A stretch of DNA of 64,000 nt from Setophaga petechia (GCA_024362935.1 JANCRA010000033.1:9211714-9275713), one strand, 5' to 3'; positions 49,541-61,405 are shown, counted from the stretch's first letter. The notes: generated by a model not told the origin, from the sequence alone. Made by a program: numbers and translations.

Positions 49541-52500
49541 CCCCCTGAGCTGTTTACAGCCTGCTTCCCTGGAAGCCAGCGCAGCTTTTCCCAGCTCGGC
49601 CTTCGGTTCTTGAAAAGCCGTGACTCAGCCCGTTAACCCTTTGGGTGCTGCCCTGCTCAGGAATGTTCTCCAGGCTGCTCCCGGCGCTGGGAGCTGCAGC
49701 CACAGGGGACACGGAGCTGCTCTGACCCCAGGCTGCCCTGCCCTTGCCAGGCTGAGCCTTCCAAGGCTGGCAGGGCCGAACAAACACCTCCTCCACGAGC
49801 TGCTCAGCTCTTTCACCGTGGGAGATGCTGCCTGGCTGAGGCCACACAAGGCAGGGCCGCTCAGATTTTGATTTGCACACACGGGCCTGTCCCCAGGGAA
49901 GGAGTTGTCTCTTCAGTCAAGAAAGCTCAGCAGGAAACATTTCTTGCCCCCAGCTTCTCCAGTCCTGGCTCACCAAGAGATGGACGCTGACCCCTCTCCT
50001 GTTGAGTTTGTGCTCGTGTTACAAATGTTTCCTGCTGACATCCAGTTCCAGTTTGCTACATGCGTGCTCTGGTTTTGATAAAAGTGTGCTGAATTCATAC
50101 TTCTGCTCCAAAATAGTAACTTACCAACTGGGCTTTATTCTTTGAAATGTCACTGCCAGTGGCATAACAGATGCTCGCAATAAGCTGACAACCCAGATTT
50201 CCCACTGAGGAATCATTCATGGTACTGCTGTTGTAGCAGAACCTGACAGTTCTCCAACTCATAACTCACCTCTAACCACCACTTTGCTTTTCTTTAACTG
50301 CTGAAGGTTGTGTCCCAGTGATTATAAAAATTTAGTTTTATTTAATCTTCCAAATGTAAATGTCAAACCAAAATGTATTCGGTTTGCTACCAGATGAGTG
50401 TAGCAGAATCAGTCCTTGTTGGGAGATTACAAAATAAAGGGTGATAAGAGAGGGAAAAAAAGTGAGGAGCTTAGAGCTATCAACAGTGCAGAATTTTTCT
50501 TAGAGGTTATTGAAAATTCATTGGAAACCATCAGAGGCTGAGTTCTCATCATCTTTGCTGACACATATTCAGTTCAGCATCAACTAGGAGGGATGGACTG
50601 AGTTCACTTTTTCCCACGTTTTCCAAAAAATCTAGCAAATATCCAGAAAAAGCATCAGACTGAGCTGGCACGTGCCAGGCTGCACAGCTGGGAAGCAACA
50701 GGAGGTGCTCTGGCAGGAGAGCTCCCCTCTGACTCCTGGGGCTCTGGGAGAACCAGGCTGTGCCACCCTGAGCACAGCGTGCCCCCACACCTGACCAGAG
50801 CTGCAGCAGGAGAGGTGCAAAGGTTCCCCTTGACAGGACAGGATGGCTGCAGAGAGAGGCTCAAAGGGGGGCAGGATGTCCTCAGGCACAGGGGCCATAA
50901 CAGCAGCAGCTTAAAGTTATCACAGAATGTTTATTATTCACCAGCATTACACACACTGCAAAGCTTTTTGATGTCTGCTCAGCTCAGACCTGGAAAAGCT
51001 GCTGAGCCTCAAAGCTGCAAGGTTAACCCAGCTCCATTCCCAGCTTGGCCAAAGCCTGTGCTTAACCCTGACATGTTTGAAACTTAAGCTATAAAGTGTC
51101 ATAAACAGGGACCACTTGGTTTTAAATGCAATATGGAGAGTCATTTTACAGCAGAACAGTCCAGCAGGATGTTCCAGTATCTCTGTCCACAGAATCCTGG
51201 CCCTGCTAAATGAACTGCTGAGAAAATGAGCCTGACTACCAGAGAATAGGATGTGTTATATCTTGCAGATATCAAACCTGTTGTTTTAGTGCCTCCCTGA
51301 AATTTGTACTGGGTTTACACCTCAGCAATGTCATCAGGCACTAAGACTGGTGGGCAGTTGAGGTTCATTAAGCAAATTAAGCCACACTTGAGAAGTGTTT
51401 TGTGACAGTGAATCAGTCTGGGCCTTTGCCAACACACAAATGTATGGGGAAAAGTGTTTATAACTGGCATTTGTATTCCAGCAAATGTTTTAGCAGAGAG
51501 CTGAACCCAGAGGCAGTGCCAGTGCTGCCATATGGGTCAGAGTGCCAGGGTGTGCCACGGGTGCCCAGCGAGCTGGGGTTCGTTTCTCTGCAGCCCACGG
51601 GGAGCTGGAGTCATTTGCAACACAAGTGATTGTTGTTCTGTGCAAGGCACAGGCGTGAGGGGACAGGGAGGAAGCAGCAGGCATACATCAAGCACTCTTT
51701 AGGCAGCGAGCCTCTGCCAAGGGGAGATAAGGAGAAATGAATTAGCTACTCTGGAACCAGCTCCGCTGCTTCTTCTCAAATAACTTCGGCTCGGTGCCTG
51801 GTGAAAGCACATCCTTGCTTTGGATGCCTTGTTTCCGCTCCATGTCAATTTTCTAGTGCTAAACTAATTTGCTGAGGCTCTGCTAATGTCCCTGCCAGAG
51901 GAGCTTCCATCGCCCTTATCTTTATTTACTCAGAAACATCATGACAGTATATTTTAGCCCTCTTTGCCTTTCAAATTATTTTCAGCAACGTTCCCCATCT
52001 ATCCCAAAAGCTGCTTCCCGCACAGGGAATCATCTCAGCAAGAGCAAAATGCAAATGCAGCAGTCAGGTCCTGGACACGTGTTGCACAATGCTGGTGGCA
52101 GAGCAGTGAGTGCCTGGAGCCCTGAGCTTGGCCCAGCCTGGGGTGGCAGCAGTGCCACAGAGCAGCCCTGAGCCTGCAGCTGCCCTGGGGCTGGCACTGA
52201 GGGGTCACTGCAGGCAGGAGCCCCCTCTGCTCGGGCACTGGGGATGGTCCCTGGCAGCCCTGGGCCACAGCTCTGCCTGGCACAGCTGGCAGGTCACAGC
52301 AGGGCCCTGCACTGCTCAGCAGCAGTCTCTGCTTTGCATTCCAAGTTTGGGCTGGCTGTTGGATGTTCTAGCAAGTAACTGCAGCAAGGAACAGGGGCAT
52401 GCCTGAGGTGCTGGGCCAGGGTCATGAGACAGGCCCACACACAGCCCAGGGCCCTTTCTTGCAGGACCTGAACCGTGTGGCTCCACGTAATTTATTTTGA

Positions 52501-54085
52501 GCTCTTTAGTCAGTGGAGTATTCAATAATTTTGTAACTAAAACCTGTCTTTAGGTTTGTCCATCCTGCCCGTGTCTGCACCTTCCCCCCTGTGGAGGTCT
52601 GGGATGCCCAAGAGCATCCAGGCTGGGCTGGAGGAGGCACTGGAGGGCAAAGGCTGATCCCCCCTCCCTGTGCAGGCTGAACGAGGAGCCTCCCTCGGAT
52701 GGCACAGGAAGATCCTGGGCCCCAGAGCTCACCCTGACACAGTGACCCCTGCCAGGAGCACGGAGCCTTTGCAGGGGCAGCACTGAAGGTGCTCTCTCCC
52801 CACAGGCAGAGAGCCTCCAGCAGGATGCAGACCTGGGGCCCTTCCTCTCTCCTGGGATTGCTGAGGGTTTGGAGGGAGCCTGTTCCACACCTTTGGGCTC
52901 TCAGCCCCTGCAGCTTCTCACCTGCTCCTTCCCTGGGTGCTTATGACACTCACTGCAACCACATTTAATGCTACCCTGCTTAGAACACATGAGGAGTCAA
53001 ACCCTCCTGTTTTATTTTGTCCTTGGAATAAAGTCCAGGGTTACAGTGATCAGAGGTTCTCTTCAGTTTCCTGTTAAATCATTCCTAATTATGCATCTCT
53101 TTTCATCACAATCCCTTGGCTGGTGACAGAAGGAAATGCAGCAGGTTCTGGCTTGGACATCCCGGCTAATGACTTTCTAATAGTTTCAGAACAAGGTACC
53201 AGTGCCACCTCTTGTCAGTAAAATCTGCTAGCAAGGAGCCAATGACCAATGGTCCAGGGCCAGCCTTGCTCTGCTCCACTGCTGTCACACAGAGCCACGT
53301 TCTTGCTCAGCTTATGGGGCCATTGGGGATGCTGGACAGAAAACTTTTACACCTGGAGTACATTTTCAGCATTGAAAAGTTCTGGGAGATTGTGCAGTGC
53401 TGGTTGTGGGGACAGGCAGCAGCCCAGGGGTGAGCAGGGACAGCAGTGCCCTGAACCCAGCACGTCAGCCTGGCACCTGTACAGAGCCCAGGGATCTGAA
53501 CCCCTGCTCCTCTCAGGAGACACAGGAGACTTTAGGAAAACAAAAGCTCTTTTTTCTTGCTCTTTTCGATTGGCAGGGAGCTCATGTACTCCAAGGAACA
53601 AGAGTATCAAATTTGAATTACTGTTTGTTTCTGCCACAGCCATGCCCAAAATCTTGGACTGAGTTTGGGACCCTGTTGCCATGTGCTGTTCAGAATGTGT
53701 CAAACCAGAGCATGAATGAATCAAACAGAAACAGTGGGAAAAAGAAAAAAATGTAGGAGGAGGGGAAATAATCTGCATGGGATGACAGAGCTGGTGGCAG
53801 AGCTTGGTCAGGAAAAGCCAAGTATTGACCCTACACCTCTTGAGCAGTCAGTCATACACTGACTTTATCACACTGCCCAGTTCTGTTTTGTATTCAGAAA
53901 GATGCCTGTATCCAGAAGTTACAGCAAAGTTATTGTGAGTTCTAGTTCAGGCTTTTCTTTTGTGCAATGCCAGAGCTCATTCCAATGAGAATGGAACAGA
54001 ATCCCTAATTCAGCATACTTTTGATATGAACACAGATGTTAATCCAAGAATCTGTGCAAAAACTAGGAACACTTGCTTTAGTTTT

Positions 54086-54146
54086 ATAAATTGATGTAAT
54101 CCCACTGAAATTAACAATACAACTCATCCCAGCTGCAGAATTAAAT
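54086..54146. mobile_element. Possible ancient amniote repeat remnant
   Basis: 'ttgatgtaatcccactgaaa' and 'ttaacaatacaac' followed by 'gctgcagaatt' loosely follow the block order of the old repeat seen at 23462 and 41790. Divergence is high and the call weak. Confidence 0.3.
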
Positions 54147-54450
54147 GTACATTCTCTGCTCTTTGAAGATCAATATCATTATTAGATTATACCATTACAT
54201 ATATTACCAATACCATAATTACCATGTCTTCAGTCACAATTGACTAAGCCCCCTGTCCTGTCCCTTTGCCAGCAATCTCCTTGGCACAAGCACAGCCAGG
54301 GCTGAGCCCCAGTGTTGGTGCTGGCCAGGGCAGTGCCCAGGCTGGGTGTGCCCGAGCAGCTCCTGCCCGCTTGGCTGCAGGGCTGGTGGAGCAGGAGCCC
54401 AGGGCCCTGGCTGGGGCACAGACTCAGCAAGGCAGGCAGGGCTGGCAGGG

Positions 54451-54794
54451 AGCTGCTCTGGGCTCAGGGGAGCTGCTCTGGGCCCAGGGGAGCTGCTCTG
54501 GGCTCAGGGGAGCTGCTCTGGGCTCAGGGGAGCTGCTCTGGGCTCAGGGAAGCTGCTCTGGGCTCAGGGGAGCTGCTCTGGGCTCAGGGAGGCTGCTCTG
54601 GGCTCAGGGAAGCTGCTCTGGGCCCAGGGAGGCTGCTCTGGGCTCAGGGAAGCTGCTCTGGGCTCAGGGGAGCTGCTCTGGGCTCAGGGAAGCTGCTCTG
54701 GGCTCAGGGGAGCTGCTCTGGGCTCAGGGAAGCTGCTCTGGGCTCAGGGAGGCTGCTCTGGGCTCAGGGGAGCTGCTCTGGGCTCAGGGGAGCT
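54451..54794. repeat. 20-bp AGCTGCTCTGGGCTCAGGGG minisatellite, 17 copies
   Basis: Seventeen units of exactly 20 bp, with no insertions or deletions, differ only at three positions (A/G at 1, T/C at 14, G/A at 20). Such uniformity suggests recent expansion or homogenisation. The unit combines AGCT with G-rich runs. All three plus frames stay open and give the same 20-residue cycle (Ala-Ala-Leu-Gly-Ser-Gly..., Leu-Leu-Trp-Ala-Gln-Gly..., Cys-Ser-Gly-Leu-Arg...), so the roughly 190-residue frames here are not proteins. Confidence 0.98.
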
Positions 54795-57700
54795 CTGTGT
54801 GCCTTTGGGCTGCAGGCTGAGCCTCAGTTGTGCTGCCAAGCCTCGCAGCTCTCGCCCATGGACAGACGCACACGGCTTTTCCCATCAGCTCCATCGGAGT
54901 AAATGAAACTGTGCTGTGGTTTCTTGTTATAAACTCTTTACAGCAGCTAATTACTGTTGGCACAGAATTAACCACCAGTTGTTGAAGTGAAATTTTGCTC
55001 AGCTCTGGATGCTGCCAGCGCTCACAGTATGGTGAGAGGAACGTGCTGCCCACAGCTGCCCTGCCAGGGCCAGATCAACCCCTCTGCCCTTCAGGTAGAA
55101 TTTAAAATCCCCTTTTACCTTTTCAATAAGCAGGGGATGAATCCCAGCGCCCTTGTCAACATTTCCCCTCTAAACCAGCTCCATTCTCATGCTCAGACTG
55201 CAGCAGCCTGCAAATGCTCTGGCTCCTTTGCCTGTGTGCTCAGCCTGCTCTGCTCAGGGGCACATGTGGTGGGCAGGGCTGCAGGGAGGGGGTCCCTTTC
55301 AGGCTGCTTTGCTGCTCAGGGCTGAGCAGGTGTTTTTACACCATTCTGAAGAGCTGCTCTGACTGAGAAAATGAAGGGAAGAAAATCTATCCTGTGGAGA
55401 CCAACCTGTGAGGTTTGCACTTTATTTATGGGAAAATAATTCAGCAGGGTCAGTGGGGCATCGGTTTACAGTGTGCCCTAGCTCCACTGATGAGTAATCT
55501 GCTAATTAATAGCTTTGGAAATGCTGCCAAGACGCTGCCAGAGTGATTGCAGCACTCCAGCACAGAGCTTGTCCTCCAGACCATTACAGTGGCTGGTGGG
55601 GCACCTTTTCCATGAGTTTCCAGATCAAGAATGGAATTTTCCTCATGTTCTGAGTGGGTGTGCACCCCATAGTCGACACTTCTTTCCTCTTTCAGTAGTG
55701 GATGTGGGTCCAAGTCCCTTATGACAAACTTTTCATTTTTGTCATTGAAGTGCTATCTTTTCCTTGCTTCTGTCACCTTCAGGAAACCCATTACCCAACT
55801 CTGGGTGCTCTTTGAGGAAGCAAAGATTAAGTAAGAGGCAGCAAGAGGGGATGTATGACAGTGCACTGAGAAACTGCATCTCCGAGGGCCAGCGGGTTCC
55901 GTAATGCCCCCGGGCAGGGCAGCACGGGTGCCTCCCTGCCTGCAGCTCCCTGCTGGGCGCTTCCCTCACCCCCTCGGGGTTTGCTCTCCTGCAACAGCAA
56001 GGAAACGGAGAAGAGGAAGGAAAGGAGGCAATGAGCACACAGCTCAGAGGGAGGGGGCACAGGAGGTACCAGAGGTGCCCTTGTGCAACTGCCCTGTGCC
56101 CAGCACAGTGTCCCAACAGGGACAGGGCAGCTTTCCTGTTAGACACAGCCGTGAGGAGGAAAGGAGAAGTGGGGCCCTGTGGCTTACAGGAATCAGCAGG
56201 GCCCAAGCAACGCCCTGTCCAGCCAGCACGGCCCTGCCTGTGCCCTCACCCTCCATCCCGAGGGCTCCATCAGCCACCAGCAATCCCGGGCGTTGCTCAG
56301 CTCGGCTAATGAGGGATCTCTGTCCCAGGTGAAGCAATCTGGAGACCCATTCCTACTGTGTGACTTGCCCGGAGCCCTGGGGGCAATTCCAGGGACCAGT
56401 TTTTCAGCCTGTTCCCTCTGTTATTTTTGCTAAAACCAGCCTAATAAGGCAGTAACTCCTCACACCGAGCCTGGGGGGCAGAGCCCCTTCTCCCCAGGGC
56501 ACAGGGCACAGGGCACAGGGCACAAGGCACAGGGCACAGGGCACAGGGCACAGGGCACAGGGCACAGGGCAGCGCTGCCTGGCCCCAGCCCCGGTGCCCC
56601 TTTCCCTGGCCAGGGACCCCTGCCCTGCAGAGGAACCCTCCAGCTGAGCCCTCTGCTCCTCCTGCTGGACCCCGAGGGTCCCGTGGCTGTGATTCACCTC
56701 CTGCCAGGTGAGAGCCCTGCCCTTCTCCAGAGGTTCAAGCTGCACACAGTTGATTTCTGGTAGCTGCTACAACCATACTTTTCAATACTAACCACAGTGG
56801 CATTTTTTCCCTCTGAAATTACATGATTTTTATGCATTGTTGTATTTTTGCCAGGTGTCTGAGCTTTCCAAGTGCCGTGGCTATCAGGCCCAAAGGAAAC
56901 AATCTGTTTTTTCCTGTTGCATCTGTCATCACAAAGTTTCAAAAGGACCTGGAAACACACCTGGAGAGCCACTCTCAGGACAAAAGATGTCAAACCTTGT
57001 ATTCTCAGTGTCTTCTTAGATCTTTTTGTTATTTAATTGTGTTGGCTATAGTAATGCTTTGAAATTGTTGCTGTATTTAATTGTCAGTGACAGAGCTGAT
57101 GTTTTAGTTTCTGGTCTGAAGAACAGCCTGGTTTTAGAGTATGGTGTGTTGTGCTTGAGCTCCCTGCTCAGTCTGCTGAAGTCGAAGGGCTGTGGTTTGA
57201 AATGAACTTGTTTGCAGTTTAGGTTTCTAATAAAAGAGATATCCAGTACTGCAGGCTGCTGGAACACCAGCTTCATCTCCCAGCAAAGCCTGCAGGGCTC
57301 AGCTTCATCCTGGGAGTGCTCAGCACCTTGCTGACTTAAATCATTTTGTGTGAACCTGTGCTGGGACTGGCAAATCCCCCGACCCAGCTGGGCACACCTG
57401 GGTTATTTGTATGGATTATAAACATGGTGAAGAGTGCCAGTGCTCTCTGAACTCTGCAGTGCTGGGTGCAGGACAGACAGAGTGCCAAACTGGCCCTGCC
57501 CAGCAGGTTCTGTGAGTGGGGGCCTTGTTTTGCACTGGGCAGAACGTGGGGTTTGAAATGTGTCAGCCCCAACACTGCCATTCAGCTGAGTCAAAGGCCC
57601 CAGCTGAGTGGGTAGATTTTTACAGAAGGCCTGGCTAATTTTTAGACCATTAGTAATGGAAGATAAGGTAATGAACAGTGTGCTCCAGTCTCATGCTGCA

Positions 57701-59273
57701 GAGTGCAGAGAGTTCAGCTGCAAGAGTTAAGAAAGAATTCTCTTCCCCATCTGTGCCATTGCACAAGAGCTGAGGTGCCTGAGCCAGGCAGGAGCTGGGT
57801 GCTGGACATGGTGGGGTTTATTGGTGGCCAGTATGGAAAACACAATTCTTCTGACCCTCCACAAGTGGGATCTGGGCAATATTGCCCATGGGACTGGCAC
57901 GGTGCTGTGAAACATCTCTAGTGCTTGTGAGCACTTCACATAGGGACAAAAGGCCATAAAGAAAGGGATTGTTTAATATTTGGATGCATCAATTGCAAGG
58001 CTTAAAAGATGGGATTCTTTCCTCAGTGTGGTTTAGATGGATCAGTGTCATCTCTTGAAACAAGTGATCTGGATTTCTCTGTGATTGTGAAGCTGCTAGA
58101 AAAGTACAAAAATTGCCTTTCCTTTCTATACAAATCTCAGTAGTTTTCTTCTTAATATGTGCATCTGTGATTGAAGGTAAAAATTATCATGCAGATCTCT
58201 AGGCATACTCCCAGCCAAGAAAATGGTGTAAATTCAGCTCTAATTTCACCTTCCAAAGAAAAGAGAAAGGTAGAAATGTTGAGTGACAGAGTGCACATAA
58301 CTCCCTACATTAGATATTTTATTAAAGGCTCCATTGGGGCACTAATTTATTTTAATTTTTGCATGCAGTGCTGTGCAGATCCCAGCCTTCTTCACTGTCT
58401 TTGGCCCCCCCAGTACATCAGCTAATGCTCTCTTTACACACACACAGGTGGCTATAGGCCTGTGTCTACTGTTACAGGACATTTTTTTCTTGAAGTTAGA
58501 TTACAGCACAGTGCAGGTAATTAAACAGCGATCTCTATACAAATTAAAAGGGCTGGTGCATACTTTATTTTGGAAGCACAATTACAGTAATTTCAGTGCA
58601 TGCTGACTGCATAACAGCACGCTCAGGACCCGGGGCCCATTGGGGATGTGTGAGTGCTGCTTGCACATGCAAATGTGAGGCTTACTCACCTCCTGCCTTT
58701 GAAGTGCCACCGCTGCACAATCCCCAGGGAAATGCGCCCTCACTCCAAGGCTCCCCAATTTTCAAATGGTTTGGGAAACAATACTCGAAAATTAAGACAC
58801 TTCTTCCCATTTCCCGCTAAGCATCACCACATCTGAGGATGCACAATACGCAGGTGAATGGGTGCATTTCCCTTTTCTCCTTGCCAGGCAGTGCGGAGCC
58901 GCCCTGGGAGGCGCGGCAGGGCAGGCAGCCCCAGAGCAGCTCCCGGTGCAGTTTGTCACTGCCTGGCTCCTCACCGGCTCTGATGCCAGGGAGCTGCCAG
59001 CCATCAACAGCCCTGGCACAGCTGGGGCCAGCCCGGGCACCCGCGCACGCTGTGGGCAGCGCTGGAAATGCCTGGGCTGGAGGCATTGGGGACTGGGGAT
59101 TGGGGATTGAACTGCTCCCCACGCCATCCCCCGCTGCTCGGAGCGCACTCGCGGTGTTCCTCCCGCATGAGGGGGCTCCGAGCCAGAGCTGGTGCCCAGG
59201 AGCAGGGCGAGGAGCCCGGCTGGCAGCCAGGCTGATGGCAGGGGCGGCAGGCAGGGGCAGCGCAGCATCTAAC
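54795..59273. other. Unique DNA, GC-rich in part
   Basis: No gene is seen. Moderately CpG-containing sequence occurs at 55,880-56,310. The part 58,180-58,700 is AT-rich, non-repetitive and includes an ATGCAAAT octamer at 58667-58674. The part from about 58,885 onward rises in CpG and leads into the CpG island described separately. Confidence 0.5.
56497..56572. repeat. 7-bp GGGCACA minisatellite, about 10 copies
   Basis: GGGCACA repeats head to tail with one AAGGCACA variant. G-triplets separated by four bases give a repeated plus-strand G-quadruplex pattern. Minus frames reading Pro-Cys-Ala-Leu or Val-Pro-Cys are artefacts. Confidence 0.95.
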
Positions 59274-59499
59274 ACCCAGCCCGAGTTACAGCATTTATCA
59301 CCCAGCCCGAGTTACAGCATCTAACACCCTGTCCGAGTTACAGCATTTATCACCCAGCCCGAGCTACAGCATTTACCACCCTGCCCAAGTTACAGCATCT
59401 AACATCCTGCCCGAGTTACAGCATTTATCACCCTGCCCGAGTTACAGCATTTATCACCCTGCCCGAGCTACAGCATTTATCACCCTGCCCGAGTTAAAG
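59274..59499. repeat. 26-bp minisatellite, nine copies
   Basis: Units of exactly 26 bp begin ACCCAGCCCGAGTTACAGCA and end TTTATC or TCTAAC. The last unit is partial. Variants CCCTGCCC, GAGCTAC and CAAGTTAC occur. It lies inside the CpG-rich block, and most copies keep one CpG. Confidence 0.96.
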
Positions 59500-59796
59500 T
59501 CTGATCTCAAAACCAGCTGGGAGGGCAGTGTGATTCCGAGTGGCTGCTTACAATGTAGGTCAGTTGAATGCAAAAGTGAAAGCAGATGCACCGCGAGATT
59601 CCCACGTCTGCAGAGGGAGGGGATGCCAGGCTGTCAGTGCAAAAAGCCCCAGAGCCCATGTGCGCCTCGTGCTTTGCGATGAGTGACAGGCGCTGCCCTC
59701 CTGCCACCATGGGAAGTGGCAGAATGCAAGTGCGGGCAGGGACGCGGGAGTGCAGCCCCCAGGAGGGGCGAACCGCGAGTGTTGGTGTGCGAACAC

Positions 59797-60020
59797 ATCC
59801 CCCGGCATCCTCCGGCATCCCCCGGCATCCTCCGGCATCCCCCGGCATCCCCCGGGATCCATCCCCCCGGGATCGCACCCTGCTGGGATCCATCCCTCCA
59901 GGATCCAATCCCTCCGGGATCCCCCCTGCCGGATCCCACCCTGCCGGATCCCACCCTGCCGGGATCCATCCCTCCAGGATCCATCCCTGCCGGGATCCCC
60001 CCCTGCCGGATCCCACCCTC
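59797..60020. repeat. CpG-containing GGATCC-rich minisatellite
   Basis: The left part (59,797-59,860) is a 10-11 bp CCGGCATCCY unit. The right part (59,850-60,020) mixes CCTGCCGGATCCCA and GGGATCCATCCCTCCA units of about 14-18 bp. GGATCC recurs about a dozen times. The reading frames give Gly-Trp-Asp-Pro-type repeats on minus and are not proteins. Its boundary with the GC-rich island to the right is gradual. Confidence 0.9.
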
Positions 60021-60289
60021 CGGGGTGCGGGTGCAGCCCCGGCCGGCCCGGCGGTGCCGGTGGGGCCCGTGCGGTGCCCGGTGGGGCCCGTGCGGTGCCC
60101 GGGGGCCGCTCGGGGGCCGCAGGGACAGGACCGAGGGCCAGGAGCGCTCCCGCCCCGGCCGCTGCTGCTGCCCCGAAGCCGCGGGGCTGCGGGAAATCCC
60201 CGGCGCTGCCCCAGCCCGGCCCCGCCGCACCGAGCAGGGCCGCGGGGGCACCCATGGGCACCACGGGGACCTTCTCGCTGTGCCTCAGA

Positions 60290-60470
60290 AATGATCTGTT
60301 CATACATCGTTAATTGATATTAAATCTATGTGCGAATTTTAAACGGACCGTTGTAACACGGATGCTCTTGCAGGATGTAAGCATTGCAATGCAAATTCAT
60401 TTTTCTTACTTCCAAAGTGGATTGCAAATTTACATCCACACAGGGAATTAATTAGGATGAGCCGTTGCCT
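60290..60470. promoter_or_regulatory. Candidate enhancer-like AT-rich block
   Basis: Immediately right of the CpG island, sequence switches to AT-rich but keeps several CpGs (catcgtta, gtgcgaa, aacggaccgt, cacgga, gagccgt). Such CpGs are usually lost by methylation-driven decay. It contains a perfect POU octamer ATGCAAAT at 60389-60396, a second ATTGCAAAT-like site near 60421-60429, and the homeodomain-type AATTAATTAGG at 60446-60456. These fit a conserved regulatory element. Conservation itself cannot be seen here. Confidence 0.3.
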
Positions 60471-61386
60471 CTGAAAAAAAAAATTCCTTGAAACTCCCAG
60501 TTCTGTGGATGTCCCAGGGCACCACAGGTTGATGGGACAGCTCTTTGAAACACATCACTTGCCTCAGTCACTGCTCTCAGAAAGTCAGAATGCTCTGAGC
60601 ATAAAGGCTTTCTTCACATTAAACCACTGAGATTGATCACCTGATTTTAAATTTCTTCTAGACAGCATAATGTATTAGTAAAAGCTCCCAAGGGAGTATT
60701 AAGAGGAATTCTTTCTGCAGGCATGGAGATGTAGGTGTGTTGCTGTGGGGTAAGGTAAGGTGAGGTGTGTTCTTGCTGCACAGCATCTCTGCTGTGGTTT
60801 GCCTCGTGTTCTTGCTTTTGCCCTGTGGTAAATGAGAAGCTCCCCCAGGATGAAAGAGGAAGTATCTCTCTAACTTGAAACATCTTGGTAAGCACTGCAG
60901 CAAAACAGTAATATTTTTATTTCTCTTTAATGACTCGAGAATATTTTTAATTCTCGCACATCCAATGCACAAGCGCTGTCAAACTCTGACTACAGCAGCG
61001 TCCTGTGGCAGTGTGCTTCTCCATTTGACCAAAAAGAGCAGTCAAAGGAGGTGATGGATGAAGAGTTCAAATTCAGTGCTGAGGGAGGTCAGCCTGTGAG
61101 CGATGATCTGCCACTGGCCTCAGATCATGAGCTGTTTGCACAACCTGGGCTCAGGACAAGCCCAGGCTGAAGATGACAGATGATGCCGTGTAAGCTGTCC
61201 CAGGTGCTCATTCCAGTCTGATCCAGATCATCTGCACCCAAGGTCATGAGCACTCCAGAGGCAGTCACTGCAAGGGTGACAGGCCTGGTGGCCTCCCTCC
61301 CACTGCTCTGAAGGATGACAAAAGGGAAGGTAAACAAATAAAAGGAGTTCTCTGCCACTCATGGCCTCCTCTGAAGCTTCAGCAGT

Positions 61387-61405
61387 GGGAAGGGAAGGGA
61401 AGGGG
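61387..61405 (+). repeat. GGGAA tract, G-quadruplex motif
   Basis: GGGAAGGGAAGGGAAGGGG has four G-runs with two-base loops, the compact kind that folds well in vitro. It is a short pentamer repeat with no visible gene context. Confidence 0.85.

Larger units (their letters stand above)
44999..54450. other. Unique DNA with candidate transcript ends and a small CpG cluster
   Basis: No coding exon was recognised. Back-to-back poly(A) signals lie at 45,112-45,127 and a CpG cluster at 49,443-49,540 (both separate entries). The AT-rich stretch 47,560-48,330 and the mixed stretch 51,690-51,990 are non-repetitive and could be conserved non-coding DNA. The part 48,185-48,310 is A-rich. Confidence 0.5.
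58885..60260. promoter_or_regulatory. CpG-rich block, candidate CpG island
   Basis: CpG is frequent at 58,885-58,920, 59,030-59,225 and especially 60,000-60,250, where I count roughly thirty CpGs in 250 bp. The rest of the window is CpG-poor. Two minisatellites interrupt it. Near its right end there are two 21-bp copies (60059-60079 and 60080-60100, each GGTGGGGCCCGTGCGGTGCC plus C) and a two-copy GGGGGCCGCTC motif. In vertebrates such blocks usually mark promoters, so a transcription start in either direction is plausible. Frames of 200-266 residues on both strands reflect GC richness and repeats, not exons. Confidence 0.45.

Noticed and set aside
54266..54906. Three overlapping plus frames of 184-196 residues with a 20-residue repeat
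   Set aside because: The 20-bp unit gives the same peptide cycle in every frame. No flanking exon or homology.
59507..60317. Frames of 187-266 residues on both strands
   Set aside because: GC-rich CpG block and GGATCC-type minisatellite. Openness in five or more frames shows low stop density, not coding.
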